64,000 bases of DNA from JABDMH01 sp965223165 (GTDB taxonomy: Bacteria; Bacteroidota; Bacteroidia; Chitinophagales; Saprospiraceae). The notes below the pieces were generated by a model. That model was not told where the DNA came from and did not search any database. It saw only the letters and a program-made list of their open reading frames with translations. The position numbers and the translations under genes are program-made. This document shows, one piece after another, positions 45,708 through 54,541 of the stretch (position 1 is the stretch's first letter; every line of letters starts with the position of its first letter). The stretch spans positions 93,510 through 157,509 of the forward strand of contig CBDCVQ010000017.1 in the NCBI GenBank assembly GCA_965223165.1. Reading direction: 5' to 3'.

Positions 45708-46396
45708 GCACATTTAAACTATTGATCGTCAGCCCTACTACCGCCGAGATGGCGCCCCTGCTGGACTTCTTGCGCGACAGTGGCTTTCACAACGATGAAG
45801 GTGATCTCTTTGCGCTCGGCAACTTTGAGATCTACGTCTTGCACTGTGGTATCGGACTGACCGCCATGAGTGTCAGATTGACGCCTCTGCTTTATGCCCT
45901 GCAACCAGACCTATGTATTTGTATGGGTATTGCCGGTAGCTTCGATCGATCCGTACCCTTGGGAGAGGTCTTCAATGTGGAGTCCGAGCAGTTTGGGGAT
46001 CTCGGTGTGGAGGAGGTGGACGGTTCCTTCGGAGATCTATTTGATATGGATTGGGTAGACCCGGACGACTTTCCCTTTCAGGGCGGGCGTCTGATCAATC
46101 CAGGGATGCGCGATGCTGCCTTCTTGCCTCGGGCCCGGTCCCTCTCGGTCAACAAAGTGCATGGCTTTGGCCCATCCATCGAGGCGATTCGCTCCAAGTA
46201 CGATGTGAAGATTGAAAATATGGAGGGGGCCGCGTTCTTCTATGCCTGTCTAATGGCCAATGTGCCTTTTCTGGAGATTCGCTCCGTCTCCAACTACGTC
46301 GAGCCACGCAATCGCAATGCCTGGAGGGTGGATCTAGCCATCGATCGGCTAAATGAGGCGATCATCGACATGGTGCGCGTCTTCTCTAGGAAGTGA
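45704..46396 (+). CDS. mqnB: Futalosine hydrolase
   Basis: A 230-residue nucleoside-phosphorylase-fold enzyme that splits futalosine to dehypoxanthinyl futalosine and hypoxanthine in the futalosine route to menaquinone. Markers are CICMGIAGSFD, the substrate-binding IENMEGAAFFYAC and RSVSNYVEPRNR, the last being typical of MqnB rather than MTA/SAH nucleosidase. It starts with GTG overlapping the previous stop. No other mqn gene is in the window. It indicates menaquinone-based respiration. Confidence 0.92.
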   Translation: MSTFKLLIVSPTTAEMAPLLDFLRDSGFHNDEGDLFALGNFEIYVLHCGIGLTAMSVRLTPLLYALQPDLCICMGIAGSFDRSVPLGEVFNVESEQFGDLGVEEVDGSFGDLFDMDWVDPDDFPFQGGRLINPGMRDAAFLPRARSLSVNKVHGFGPSIEAIRSKYDVKIENMEGAAFFYACLMANVPFLEIRSVSNYVEPRNRNAWRVDLAIDRLNEAIIDMVRVFSRK

Positions 46397-46399
46397 GCC

Positions 46400-47749
46400 T
46401 CACAGTATCTGGACCACGCTATAGACAGCAATCGCCAGGGTGATGATGATGCTGACCCACAGGAGCGTATCGTAGACCTTGCCCGGCAAAAAAGTGGTAG
46501 CGGTACGCTGATAGCGGAAATGTATCACGGCTCGAATCACCAGCAGCAATATGAGCGAGGTAATGAAGCCCCCCGCAATGATCATAATGACGGGCAGCTT
46601 TATGAACAGAAATATCAGCGCCCAGGTCACTGGAATCACCCAACTGAGCCAGGCGATGGTCCGTCGCCGCTGCGCCTGATCAAAGAAGTCGATCCAGCCC
46701 AGCTGTCCGAAGATGTCAGAGAATTGACGTGTCCATTGGGCCAGCGCGGCAAACAACGTGGAGAATAGGACCATAAAGGCGCCGGCCATAAAGAGCTGCC
46801 GGGCACCGGGACCCAACGACTCCGTGTACATGGTAGAAAGCGTCTCGATCATGGCGTATCCCTCGGGGATCGTACCCGCAGCGTGCAATACGGCCGCCCC
46901 CAGCAGGTAGAAGGCGGCGGTCATCAGCGTGTATACCACCATGGATGCCACCGCGTCGTAGTGCATCACCTTGATCCAGCCCTTGGCCCGAGACGACCAC
47001 TCGGCACTGGCATCGTCCCTGGGACCGGTCTTGGCCGCATATCCCTTTTCGAGACACCAGTAGTTGTAGGCGATTATTTCATCTCCGCCAACGCCGGTAA
47101 TGCCAAATGCACCGATGGCCAACGCTACGGCGGCAGCGGGCAGTTTAAATTGAAGACCCTCCCATACATCGGACATCATGATCTGGTAGGGCGTGTATTT
47201 GAGAAAGTATAGGCTAACAAAGGTGAAAATGGTGAAGAGGGCGATCATGACGATCGAAAACTTCTCCACGGATTGATAATAGCCCCGGAAGATCATCAGC
47301 GCCACCACTACGGCGATGCCCAGTGCCAGTACGGTGAGTGATACCGATGGCAGGGTCATCTGCAAGATGATGGCCACGCCGCCCAGCACTCCGCCCACCT
47401 GCAAAATCTTGGAGGCAAGCATGACGAAGAATGCCCATACCGTCCAGTGGGTACCCTTTACCCGCAGGCCGGGTAGCTGATTAAAGGCCTGCATCGGCGT
47501 CTCCCCGTGCGTGATGGTATGCTTGGCAAATTCTAGCTGCAGCATGACTTTGATCAGGCAGCTAAGTATGATGATCCAAAACGTGACAAATCCGGCTTTG
47601 GCACCCAGCGTGGTCGTGGCGATTAGCTCTCCGCTGCCGACAATAGAGGCGGACAGGATGAAGCCGGGGCCTAGGTATTTGAGTCGGCCAAGAAAGGAGA
47701 CCGGAGGATCCTCCGAGTATTCCTTGGCTAGTACATAAGGATCGTGCAT
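46400..47749 (-). CDS. Atypical Nramp-family transporter
   Basis: A 449-residue membrane protein with about eleven hydrophobic segments and the Nramp fold pattern (LGPGFILSASIVGSGELIATT at the first helix, GAFGITGVGGDEIIAYNYWCLEKG near helix six). The metal-binding DPGN of helix one and the MPH-type motif of helix six, present in true manganese/iron Nramp proteins, are both absent. It therefore belongs to a divergent branch whose substrate is unknown. It ends four bases past the convergent mqnB stop. The sialidase-like gene is divergent on its other side. Confidence 0.85.
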   Translation of the reverse strand: MHDPYVLAKEYSEDPPVSFLGRLKYLGPGFILSASIVGSGELIATTTLGAKAGFVTFWIIILSCLIKVMLQLEFAKHTITHGETPMQAFNQLPGLRVKGTHWTVWAFFVMLASKILQVGGVLGGVAIILQMTLPSVSLTVLALGIAVVVALMIFRGYYQSVEKFSIVMIALFTIFTFVSLYFLKYTPYQIMMSDVWEGLQFKLPAAAVALAIGAFGITGVGGDEIIAYNYWCLEKGYAAKTGPRDDASAEWSSRAKGWIKVMHYDAVASMVVYTLMTAAFYLLGAAVLHAAGTIPEGYAMIETLSTMYTESLGPGARQLFMAGAFMVLFSTLFAALAQWTRQFSDIFGQLGWIDFFDQAQRRRTIAWLSWVIPVTWALIFLFIKLPVIMIIAGGFITSLILLLVIRAVIHFRYQRTATTFLPGKVYDTLLWVSIIITLAIAVYSVVQIL

Positions 47750-47854
47750 CTACCTAAAATAGGAAGAACCATCGGAAGGCAAGGGGCAAGCCGGTCCCTC
47801 TTTCTATATTTATGCCCGCACAGTATTTGATCATCGCTAATCACTTGTTACATC

Positions 47855-48886
47855 ATGTCCAAATCATCCGCTTATAGCTTACTCATGGTCCTGGTCTGGC
47901 TCGGTCTTCTGCTCGGCCAAACGGTGGCGCAGTCCCCGCAGTCCACCGCAGCATTTGTTTTTGAAGGCGCCCCATTTCCTAGCTGCCACGCGTCGACGAT
48001 CGCTGAGACCCCCAACGGTTTAGTTGTGGCCTGGTTTGGCGGCACACACGAGAAGCATAAGGACGTGGGCATCTGGCTTTCGACAAAATGGGGAGGCCAA
48101 TGGACGGCCCCACGGGAAGTGGTCAATGGTGTTCAACATGCCGATAAAAGATATCCCTGCTGGAATCCTGTGCTGCACTACGACCGGGATGTGCTGACGC
48201 TGTACTACAAGGTGGGACCCAGTCCCAGTGAGTGGTGGGGAGAGGTGATGCTATCCCACGATCAAGGCCTGACCTGGTCGCAAAGCAGACGGTTGCCCGA
48301 AGATATCATTGGCCCCGTTAAAAACAAGCCCGAAAGACTTGCATCGGGATGGCTGCTGTGTCCTTCCAGCACAGAGCACGATGGATGGAAGATCCATCTG
48401 GAAATGTCCAGGCACAACGATGCCACTTGGAAGCGTATCGGACCGCTGGAAGCGGACGAGGACATTCAAGCGATACAACCGAGTGTGCTCAAGCATGGGG
48501 GCGACAGTCTGCAGATCTTGTGTCGGAGCAAAAACAACGCCTTGGTCGAGTCCTGGTCCTACGATGGAGGGTTTAATTGGACGCGGGTCGCCCGCACATC
48601 CATACCCAATCCCAACTCAGGCACCGATGCAGTGACCGCCCCAGATGGTTATCATTACTTGGTGTACAACCCCACCCAGACGGAACCGGGCAAGTGGGGC
48701 GGACCTCGCTACCCCTTGCACCTGGCGCGATCCGAGGATGGCAAAGATTGGGAAGACATCCTGGTCCTGGAGGATGAGCCGGGCGAATACTCCTACCCAG
48801 CAATTATTGCGGGCCGCAACGGAGACCTGCATATCAGCTATACTTGGCGTCGCGAGCGCATAAAGTATGTGCATGTGAAGATCTGA
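47855..48886 (+). CDS. Exported sialidase-like (BNR/Asp-box) protein
   Basis: A 343-residue periplasmic or surface protein. The signal peptide ends near TVAQ (residue 26). The six-bladed-propeller pattern shows several Asp-box-like turns: SHDQGLTW (residues 134-141), SYDGGFNW and SEDGKDW. The N-terminal SCHASTIAETPNGLVVAWFGGTHE resembles BNR_2-type exo-sialidase/glycosidase proteins. The typical sialidase arginine triad cannot be confirmed by eye, so the sugar cleaved is uncertain. A strong hairpin terminator lies about 130 bases after its stop. Confidence 0.85.
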   Translation: MSKSSAYSLLMVLVWLGLLLGQTVAQSPQSTAAFVFEGAPFPSCHASTIAETPNGLVVAWFGGTHEKHKDVGIWLSTKWGGQWTAPREVVNGVQHADKRYPCWNPVLHYDRDVLTLYYKVGPSPSEWWGEVMLSHDQGLTWSQSRRLPEDIIGPVKNKPERLASGWLLCPSSTEHDGWKIHLEMSRHNDATWKRIGPLEADEDIQAIQPSVLKHGGDSLQILCRSKNNALVESWSYDGGFNWTRVARTSIPNPNSGTDAVTAPDGYHYLVYNPTQTEPGKWGGPRYPLHLARSEDGKDWEDILVLEDEPGEYSYPAIIAGRNGDLHISYTWRRERIKYVHVKI

Positions 48887-49017
48887 CCAAGCATCCTCAG
48901 GTGCCTGACAATCGGGTGCTGGCCCGGTCACCTACAGCGATCTTGTGGAATACCCGGATCTTATGGATGATTCCTTTGACCCGATGAGCCGGCGGCCGGG
49001 CGATTTTGCAGCTAGCG

Positions 49018-49046
49018 ACAAGCCTACGGGCAGGGCTTGTTTTTTG
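49018..49046 (+). terminator. Intrinsic terminator before the M20 amidohydrolase gene
   Basis: ACAAGCC and GGCTTGT form a seven-base stem around a nine-base loop, followed by six Ts. It lies 130 bases after the sialidase-like stop and 46 bases before the amidohydrolase start, so it separates the two transcription units. Confidence 0.9.
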
Positions 49047-49091
49047 CTAACTTTAAGATGGACAGTTGCCGAAACAAAAAATTCGTACAGC

Positions 49092-50405
49092 ATGAAGATT
49101 CTTTTGACGATCGCTCTGTTGACAACATGGCTGATCGACCCTCCTGTCGTAGAGAAGATTGAGCGGTTGGTCTCTGAGGACCTGGCATATCTTACAGCAC
49201 TGTACAAAAGCATTCATCAAAAACCAGAACTGTCCCTGCTGGAAAAAGAAACCGCCGCCCGGTTGGCTGCGGAGTTACGTCAGGTGGGCTTTGAAGTCAC
49301 GGAGAACTTTGGTGGTTATGGCGTGGTAGGGCTGCTGCGCAATGGCGATGGGCCAACGATCCTATACCGGACGGATATGGATGGATTGCCCGTCGTGGAG
49401 AAGACCGACTTGGACTATGCCAGCACGCATCAGATGGCCGATGCCCATGGGGTGGAGAACCTGACCATGCATGCTTGTGGCCATGACATGCACATGGCAG
49501 TGTGGGTGGGTACGGCCCGAGCGATGGCACGTATGAGAGACCAGTGGTCTGGCACATTGGTACTGATCGGACAACCGGCGGAGGAGATCGGAGCGGGTGC
49601 CAAACTCATGCTCGACGCAGGACTGTTTGAACGGTTCCCTTTGCCCGACTACGGCATCGGGCTGCATTCCAGTCCGGATATCCCCGCAGGGCAAGTGGGC
49701 TTTGGCAAGGAGCTGACGATGGCCGTCGCAGAGAGTGTTGATATCGAGATATTTGGTTATGGGGCGCACGGAGCCTCCCCGCACAAGTCAATTGATCCGG
49801 TAGTGATGGCCTCCCTCATGGTGATGGAGCTGCAGACCATCGTGAGCCGTAGCGTCGATCCGATCGAGTCAGCCGTAGTGACGGTGGGAGCGATCCACGG
49901 CGGAACCAAACACAATATTATCCCGGACAAGGTGAACCTGCAATTGACCCTTCGGACCTTCAAGCAGGAGGTACGTGACAAGGTGCATCAGCGGATCCGA
50001 GAGATTGCGCGGGGTGCGGCGATTTCTGCCGGCCTTCCGGAGGATATGTACCCCATCGTCAGTTTTCCGGAGACAGCGACGCCGCCCAACTACAATGATC
50101 CAGCCCTGGTCGACAAGATGACCGCTTCGGCCGGCAAGATCATTGGCTCGGAAAATGTGATCTATGCCCCCCCGCAAATGGTGGCAGAAGATTTTGCCAG
50201 GTATGGGCACACCGAGCACAAGGTACCTACCGTGCTTTTCTGGCTGGGTACCGTACCAGAGCACCGTATCGAGGCTGCCGCTGCAGGTGCCAATCTACCG
50301 GCCCTGCATTCGCCGTTCTATTATCCCGATCCGGAGCGATCGATTGATACCGGCGTAAAAGTGGTGAGTCAGAGCCTGATTGATCTCTTGAACGAAAAGG
50401 GATAA
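49092..50405 (+). CDS. M20-family amidohydrolase / carboxypeptidase
   Basis: A 437-residue metallo-hydrolase of the M20D type, which cleaves N-acyl groups or peptides. Metal ligands are visible in YRTDMDGLP (D95, D97), HACGHDMH (H127, C129, H131) and PAEEIGAGA (E164, E165), with GAIHGGTKHNIIPD later. The N terminus is a weak signal peptide or anchor (KILLTIALLTTWLID), so export is likely. The ATG at 49092 lies just after the terminator; the upstream open frame to 48945 runs through that hairpin and is rejected. Confidence 0.92.
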   Translation: MKILLTIALLTTWLIDPPVVEKIERLVSEDLAYLTALYKSIHQKPELSLLEKETAARLAAELRQVGFEVTENFGGYGVVGLLRNGDGPTILYRTDMDGLPVVEKTDLDYASTHQMADAHGVENLTMHACGHDMHMAVWVGTARAMARMRDQWSGTLVLIGQPAEEIGAGAKLMLDAGLFERFPLPDYGIGLHSSPDIPAGQVGFGKELTMAVAESVDIEIFGYGAHGASPHKSIDPVVMASLMVMELQTIVSRSVDPIESAVVTVGAIHGGTKHNIIPDKVNLQLTLRTFKQEVRDKVHQRIREIARGAAISAGLPEDMYPIVSFPETATPPNYNDPALVDKMTASAGKIIGSENVIYAPPQMVAEDFARYGHTEHKVPTVLFWLGTVPEHRIEAAAAGANLPALHSPFYYPDPERSIDTGVKVVSQSLIDLLNEKG

Positions 50406-50471
50406 CGCCAGGTAGCCTGCGGAGGGCAAGTCCGCTGGGCGCTACGACGGCGAGTCCACACATTCGAGCAT

Positions 50472-51206
50472 ATGCTATCGCGCAGGCAGATCATGGCACG
50501 CACCGAGCATCGGCCATGGACGTTGCCGGCGGGGAGATGGCAGTACTATCAGGAGTGGAATGATGCCTTGTTCATCCATTGGCAGGTACCCCGCCAGCAA
50601 CTTACGCCTTTGTTGCCGCGTGAGCTGGAGGTGGACACGTTTGAGGGAGATGCTTGGGTCTCGTTAGTCGCGTTCAAAATGCAACACATTCGCCCCAGGC
50701 TACTGCCCGCCTTTGCACCAATTTCCAACTTTGAGGAGATAAATATCAGGACCTATGTCAAACTCGGAGACAAGGCAGGGGTCTACTTCCTAAGTATCGA
50801 AGGGGGCAAAAGATGGTCCTGCCAGATTGCCCGAAGCATTTCGAAGCTGCCCTATCGTTATTCGCGGATCCGTCGATCGCGAGACCAATTGCGCGCGCAG
50901 AATCCCAAGACCGGAGAGGGCCTTGCCCTAAGCTATACGATAGGATCTGAGATGACGCACAAGACAGCCCAGGATCGATGGCTGACCGAACGTTATGCTT
51001 TGTACCAGGATGCTCCCAACCTACTTAACGCCTATGAAATCCATCATGACGAGTGGGCACTTCGGTCGGTGGAGGTGCATGATCTCTGGGTGGACTATCC
51101 CCGGTTTCGGTCCTTGCTAGGTCATCAACCCGAGCTGACGCACTATTCCAAAGGCGTGCAGGTACTGGCGTGGGATAGGGTTGCGTGGCAAAGGGCAGTG
51201 GTCTAA
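50472..51206 (+). CDS. DUF2071 (YqjF-like) protein
   Basis: A 244-residue cytoplasmic protein of DUF2071, of unknown function. Markers are NDALFIHWQVPRQQLTPLLPRELEVDTFEGDAWVSLVAF split over two strands, then ISNFEEINIRTYVKLGDKAGVYFLS. An internal ATG at 50493 is an alternative start. It stands between the amidohydrolase and the convergent DUF6702 gene, and the repeat-derived hairpin at 51235 follows its stop by 28 bases. Confidence 0.85.
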   Translation: MLSRRQIMARTEHRPWTLPAGRWQYYQEWNDALFIHWQVPRQQLTPLLPRELEVDTFEGDAWVSLVAFKMQHIRPRLLPAFAPISNFEEINIRTYVKLGDKAGVYFLSIEGGKRWSCQIARSISKLPYRYSRIRRSRDQLRAQNPKTGEGLALSYTIGSEMTHKTAQDRWLTERYALYQDAPNLLNAYEIHHDEWALRSVEVHDLWVDYPRFRSLLGHQPELTHYSKGVQVLAWDRVAWQRAVV

Positions 51207-51234
51207 TGAGCAGACGGTAGAGTCACAGGCTTAT

Positions 51235-51281
51235 GGAGTTTCGCATTAGAATTGATAACGATTTAGTGTGAAACTCTACTT
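51235..51281. repeat. Short hairpin relative of the 28545 inverted-repeat element
   Basis: GAGTTTCGCATTA (51236-51248) pairs with TAGTGTGAAACTC (51264-51276), with two G-T pairs, around a short loop. The sequence CATTAGAATT-GATAACGATTTAGTG and the end AAACTCTACT match the right end of the element at 28545-28774, as if its interior were missing. It overlaps the last codons of the DUF6702 gene and may also act as a terminator between convergent genes. Confidence 0.65.
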
Positions 51282-51757
51282 GCAATGAGGATCTGCTTCT
51301 CTTTGCCTTTTTTGAAGTAGTACGAATGGAGGCCGTCCGAGGTCTGTACGGTTACGATGTTTTTTTGGGTGCCAAAGATCTCCATGAGCAAGGTGTGCTC
51401 CATCGTCCCTACCAGGTGCCAGTGGTCGCCTTCGAGCTCACAGATTACGACGTCGCCCACTCTGGATAAGGATGCCAAGTCAAAGGAGATCTCTCGTTGA
51501 TCTTCGGCCAAGAATCGCATCCGAGATCTTAGATAGCGCTGGAGATTGTCTCGATGTGACTCCAATCTGGTGGCATCGAGGTTCGGTCGGCTTCCAGTCA
51601 TGTTGTGCAAGGCATCCTCCAGGTCGTCATAGAAGATTTTCAGCTCGGCTGTCCATCGACCATCGGCATGTGGAGAGAAATGGCAGGTCGAGATGTAGAT
51701 CGCATGATCTGGTGTTGACAGCAAGAGGGCCGCTCCGTATAGTAAATGGAAGAACAC
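51263..51757 (-). CDS. DUF6702 family protein
   Basis: A 164-residue protein of a Bacteroidota family of unknown function. An N-terminal hydrophobic stretch (residues 2-15) is a probable signal. The domain opens with HAIYISTCHFSPHADGRWTAELKIFYDDLEDAL, close to the family pattern, and has QREISFDLASLSRVGDVVICELEG in the middle. Its last five residues (SRVSH) and stop codon are encoded by the repeat hairpin at 51235-51281, so the C terminus may have been set by that repeat. Confidence 0.8.
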   Translation of the reverse strand: MFFHLLYGAALLLSTPDHAIYISTCHFSPHADGRWTAELKIFYDDLEDALHNMTGSRPNLDATRLESHRDNLQRYLRSRMRFLAEDQREISFDLASLSRVGDVVICELEGDHWHLVGTMEHTLLMEIFGTQKNIVTVQTSDGLHSYYFKKGKEKQILIASRVSH

Positions 51758-51941
51758 CGCTTATGCTTGAATGGTCAATTTGATCCTGGTAGTATCAAGC
51801 GACTCGCTGCCGGTATCGATCACTTTCACAGGTATGCGTTTGCCCGATAAGATACTCATTTTTCGTGCTCACCGGGCAGCGATTCCAGAGCCGGAGCATC
51901 CCTGGTGGGCTTAGTATCTTGCATGTCCAAATCAAGCTTTT

Positions 51942-53348
51942 ATGGATCGAAACGACTTCAGGGCGTATGCACATCAGGTGGTAGATTGGATGGCCGACTA
52001 TCTGGAAAACGTCGAAGATCTGGCGGTGAAGGCCAGCGTTGGACCCGGGGAAATTCGGTCCCGATTGGCCCATCAGCCCCCTTCAGACCCCGAACCCTTT
52101 GAACAGATCTTTGCGGACTTTAAGCAGGTGATCATGCCTGGTATGACGCACTGGCAGCACCCCGGCTACATGGCCTATTTCCCGGCAAATAGCTCACCGC
52201 CGTCGATACTGGCCGAGATGATCACGGCGACTTTGGCGGCGCAATGCATGATCTGGGATACCTCTCCGGCCGCTGCCGAGCTGGAGGAGGAGGTGATGGC
52301 ATGGCTACAGCAGATGCTTGGCCTGCCCAATACCTGGCACGGGGTCATCCAGGACACGGCCAGCACGGCCACCCTGTGCGCCATCCTGACGGCTCGCGAG
52401 CGGCAATCCCAGTGGCAGGTCAATGAGTCCGGTTTGACGGGGCAGCGATATCGGGTATATGCCTCCGGGGAGACACACAGTTCGATTGAGAAGAGCGTGA
52501 AGATCGCCGGACTCGGAAGCGTCCATTTGGTCAAGGTACCCGTTGACGAGCATTTTCGATTGGATCCTGGCGCCCTGGAGCGGGCTATCGCGGAGGACGT
52601 GGCGGCGGGATACCAACCACTCTGTGTAGTCGCGACCATTGGCACGACCGGTGTGACGGCCATTGATCCCGTGCGACCCGTGGCCGAGATCTGCCAGCGG
52701 CATCAAATCTGGCTGCATATTGATGCGGCTTACGCAGGCACAGCACTAATCCTCCCCGAATACCGCTGGATGATCGATGGGCTGGAGCTGGCCGATAGCT
52801 TTGTTTTCAACCCGCACAAATGGATGTTCACCAACTTTGACTGTACCGCCTACTTCGTCAAGGACCGGGAGGCGCTCCTGCGCACGTTTGAGATTCTGCC
52901 GGAGTACCTCAAGACGTCAAGTCGGGGTCAGGTCAGTGATTTTAGAGACTGGGGAATCCCTTTGGGACGCCGCTTTCGGGCCCTCAAACTGTGGTTTGTC
53001 ATACGGACGTATGGATTGAGTGGACTCCAGTCGATGATTCAAGCGCACATTGATTTGGCAAAGGAGCTGGAAGCGTGGATTCGTGCCGATCACCGACTGG
53101 AGATCATGGCGCCCCGTACCCTAAACCTCGTGGCATTCCGATACCATGGGGAGAAGGATCAAGACGCACTTGATCAACGCAACCGTGACTTGCTACATGC
53201 GATCAATAGCACTGGCAATTTCTATCTGACCCATACGAAGGTCAGAGAACACTACACGCTGCGGGTCGTAATTGGTCAGACCTACGTGGAGAGAAGTCAT
53301 GTCAAAGCTCTATGGAAATGCATTCAGGATACGGTAGGGACGTTTTGA
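51942..53348 (+). CDS. Aromatic-L-amino-acid-type (group II) PLP decarboxylase (second copy)
   Basis: A 468-residue PLP enzyme close to DOPA/tryptophan decarboxylases. The Schiff-base lysine is K293 in FNPHKWMF. Typical segments are MTHWQHPGYMAYFPANSS near the start, AAQCMIWDTSPAAAELE, IHIDAAYAGTA and the mobile-loop tyrosine region ILPEYLKTS. The aromatic-decarboxylase HPG and FNPHKW signatures make this the better DDC candidate of the two copies. It lies 184 bases from the divergent DUF6702 gene and is monocistronic by position. Confidence 0.9.
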   Translation: MDRNDFRAYAHQVVDWMADYLENVEDLAVKASVGPGEIRSRLAHQPPSDPEPFEQIFADFKQVIMPGMTHWQHPGYMAYFPANSSPPSILAEMITATLAAQCMIWDTSPAAAELEEEVMAWLQQMLGLPNTWHGVIQDTASTATLCAILTARERQSQWQVNESGLTGQRYRVYASGETHSSIEKSVKIAGLGSVHLVKVPVDEHFRLDPGALERAIAEDVAAGYQPLCVVATIGTTGVTAIDPVRPVAEICQRHQIWLHIDAAYAGTALILPEYRWMIDGLELADSFVFNPHKWMFTNFDCTAYFVKDREALLRTFEILPEYLKTSSRGQVSDFRDWGIPLGRRFRALKLWFVIRTYGLSGLQSMIQAHIDLAKELEAWIRADHRLEIMAPRTLNLVAFRYHGEKDQDALDQRNRDLLHAINSTGNFYLTHTKVREHYTLRVVIGQTYVERSHVKALWKCIQDTVGTF

Positions 53349-53500
53349 TTGATGGGCCCGGCTAGCATCAGGGATCGTATCAGAGGCAGCGAACCATCGG
53401 TGCTGAGCATGTCACGGAGGCATCGCTGTACAACCTCTGCATCTGGCGGCATTAGACAATTCAGGTTATTTTAGCCATCTGACAAAAAAGCATCTGAAAT

Positions 53501-54337
53501 ATGAAAGTGATCTCATCCCTAGTTATCGCCCTGCTGTGTTCCCTCAGTTTGGCCAACGCTCAAGAGGTACTGCAGTTAGACTGGCAGGAGCTTCAAAAGA
53601 CAAAACCATGGCTTAAATCGGAACAATGGGAGCCTGTACCAGAAAAGGTGACGCCGGGATTTCTCACCGCACCACCGTCGGACGCGATCGTGCTTTTTGA
53701 TGGGACGGATCTAAGTGCCTGGCACAAGCCCGAGCATGGATACGGGGCCCGCATGGACCAGGTGGCTTCGATCTTGGAGGCCAAACTGAAGCATCCTTCC
53801 TTCACGGACGCCGAATGGGACGTGAAGGACGGTGCCTTGATCGTCAAGCCCGGTGGGGGTGCCATCGAGACCAAGCAGTCGTTTGGCGATATCCAGTTAC
53901 ATCTGGAGTGGTTGTCACCCGAAGATCCTGGCAAAAAGGATCAGCAGTACAGCAACAGCGGTGTGTTTCTCATGAGCCTCTATGAGGTTCAGGTCCTCAA
54001 CTCGTACGAGAATGAAACTTACCCCAACGGTCAAGCCGGCTCGGTCTACAAGCAGCATATTCCCTTGGTCAATGCCTCTCGTCCTCCTGGCGAGTGGCAG
54101 AGCTACGACATCCTGTTTTCTGCTCCGCGCTTCCATGAGGACGGTACGCTCAAGAAGGCCGCTCATCTGACCGTCCTGCACAATGGAGTGGTGATTCAGA
54201 ACCACGTCAAGCTCAAGGGGCCGTGCGTGTACATTGGCGAACCCTACTACATTCCTCATCCCGAGAAGATGCCGCTCCTGTTGCAGGATCATGGAGACAA
54301 GGTGCGATTTCGCAATATCTGGGTGCGGGAGCTTTGA
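53501..54337 (+). CDS. DUF1080 (3-keto-disaccharide hydrolase-like) exported protein
   Basis: A 278-residue periplasmic protein with a signal peptide ending ANAQ (residue 21). The concanavalin-like DUF1080 domain is shown by IVLFDGTDLSAWHKP, WDVKDGALIVKPGGGAIETKQSFGD, the ligand region YSNSGVFLMSLYEVQVLNSYEN and the final VRFRNIWVREL. Members hydrolyse 3-keto-glycosides in oxidative glycan breakdown or merely bind sugars. No Gfo/Idh oxidoreductase partner is adjacent. It is a single gene. Confidence 0.92.
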   Translation: MKVISSLVIALLCSLSLANAQEVLQLDWQELQKTKPWLKSEQWEPVPEKVTPGFLTAPPSDAIVLFDGTDLSAWHKPEHGYGARMDQVASILEAKLKHPSFTDAEWDVKDGALIVKPGGGAIETKQSFGDIQLHLEWLSPEDPGKKDQQYSNSGVFLMSLYEVQVLNSYENETYPNGQAGSVYKQHIPLVNASRPPGEWQSYDILFSAPRFHEDGTLKKAAHLTVLHNGVVIQNHVKLKGPCVYIGEPYYIPHPEKMPLLLQDHGDKVRFRNIWVREL

Positions 54338-54541
54338 CGGACTATGTTTGGCAGCCGGCGTAGCAGTAGCATGTAACCAGCACGCTTCTCTGGATCGTCC
54401 ATACAACGGGTGCGATGGTATGGCCAGATCCGTCAAATCGGGATGAGCGAGCGTGTCTGGTAGGTTAATTGCCATAGGCGCTGGGAATCCAATTGATCAT
54501 CTGAATTTTTAGCCTATTTTGAGTACAGCTATTATCTGCGG

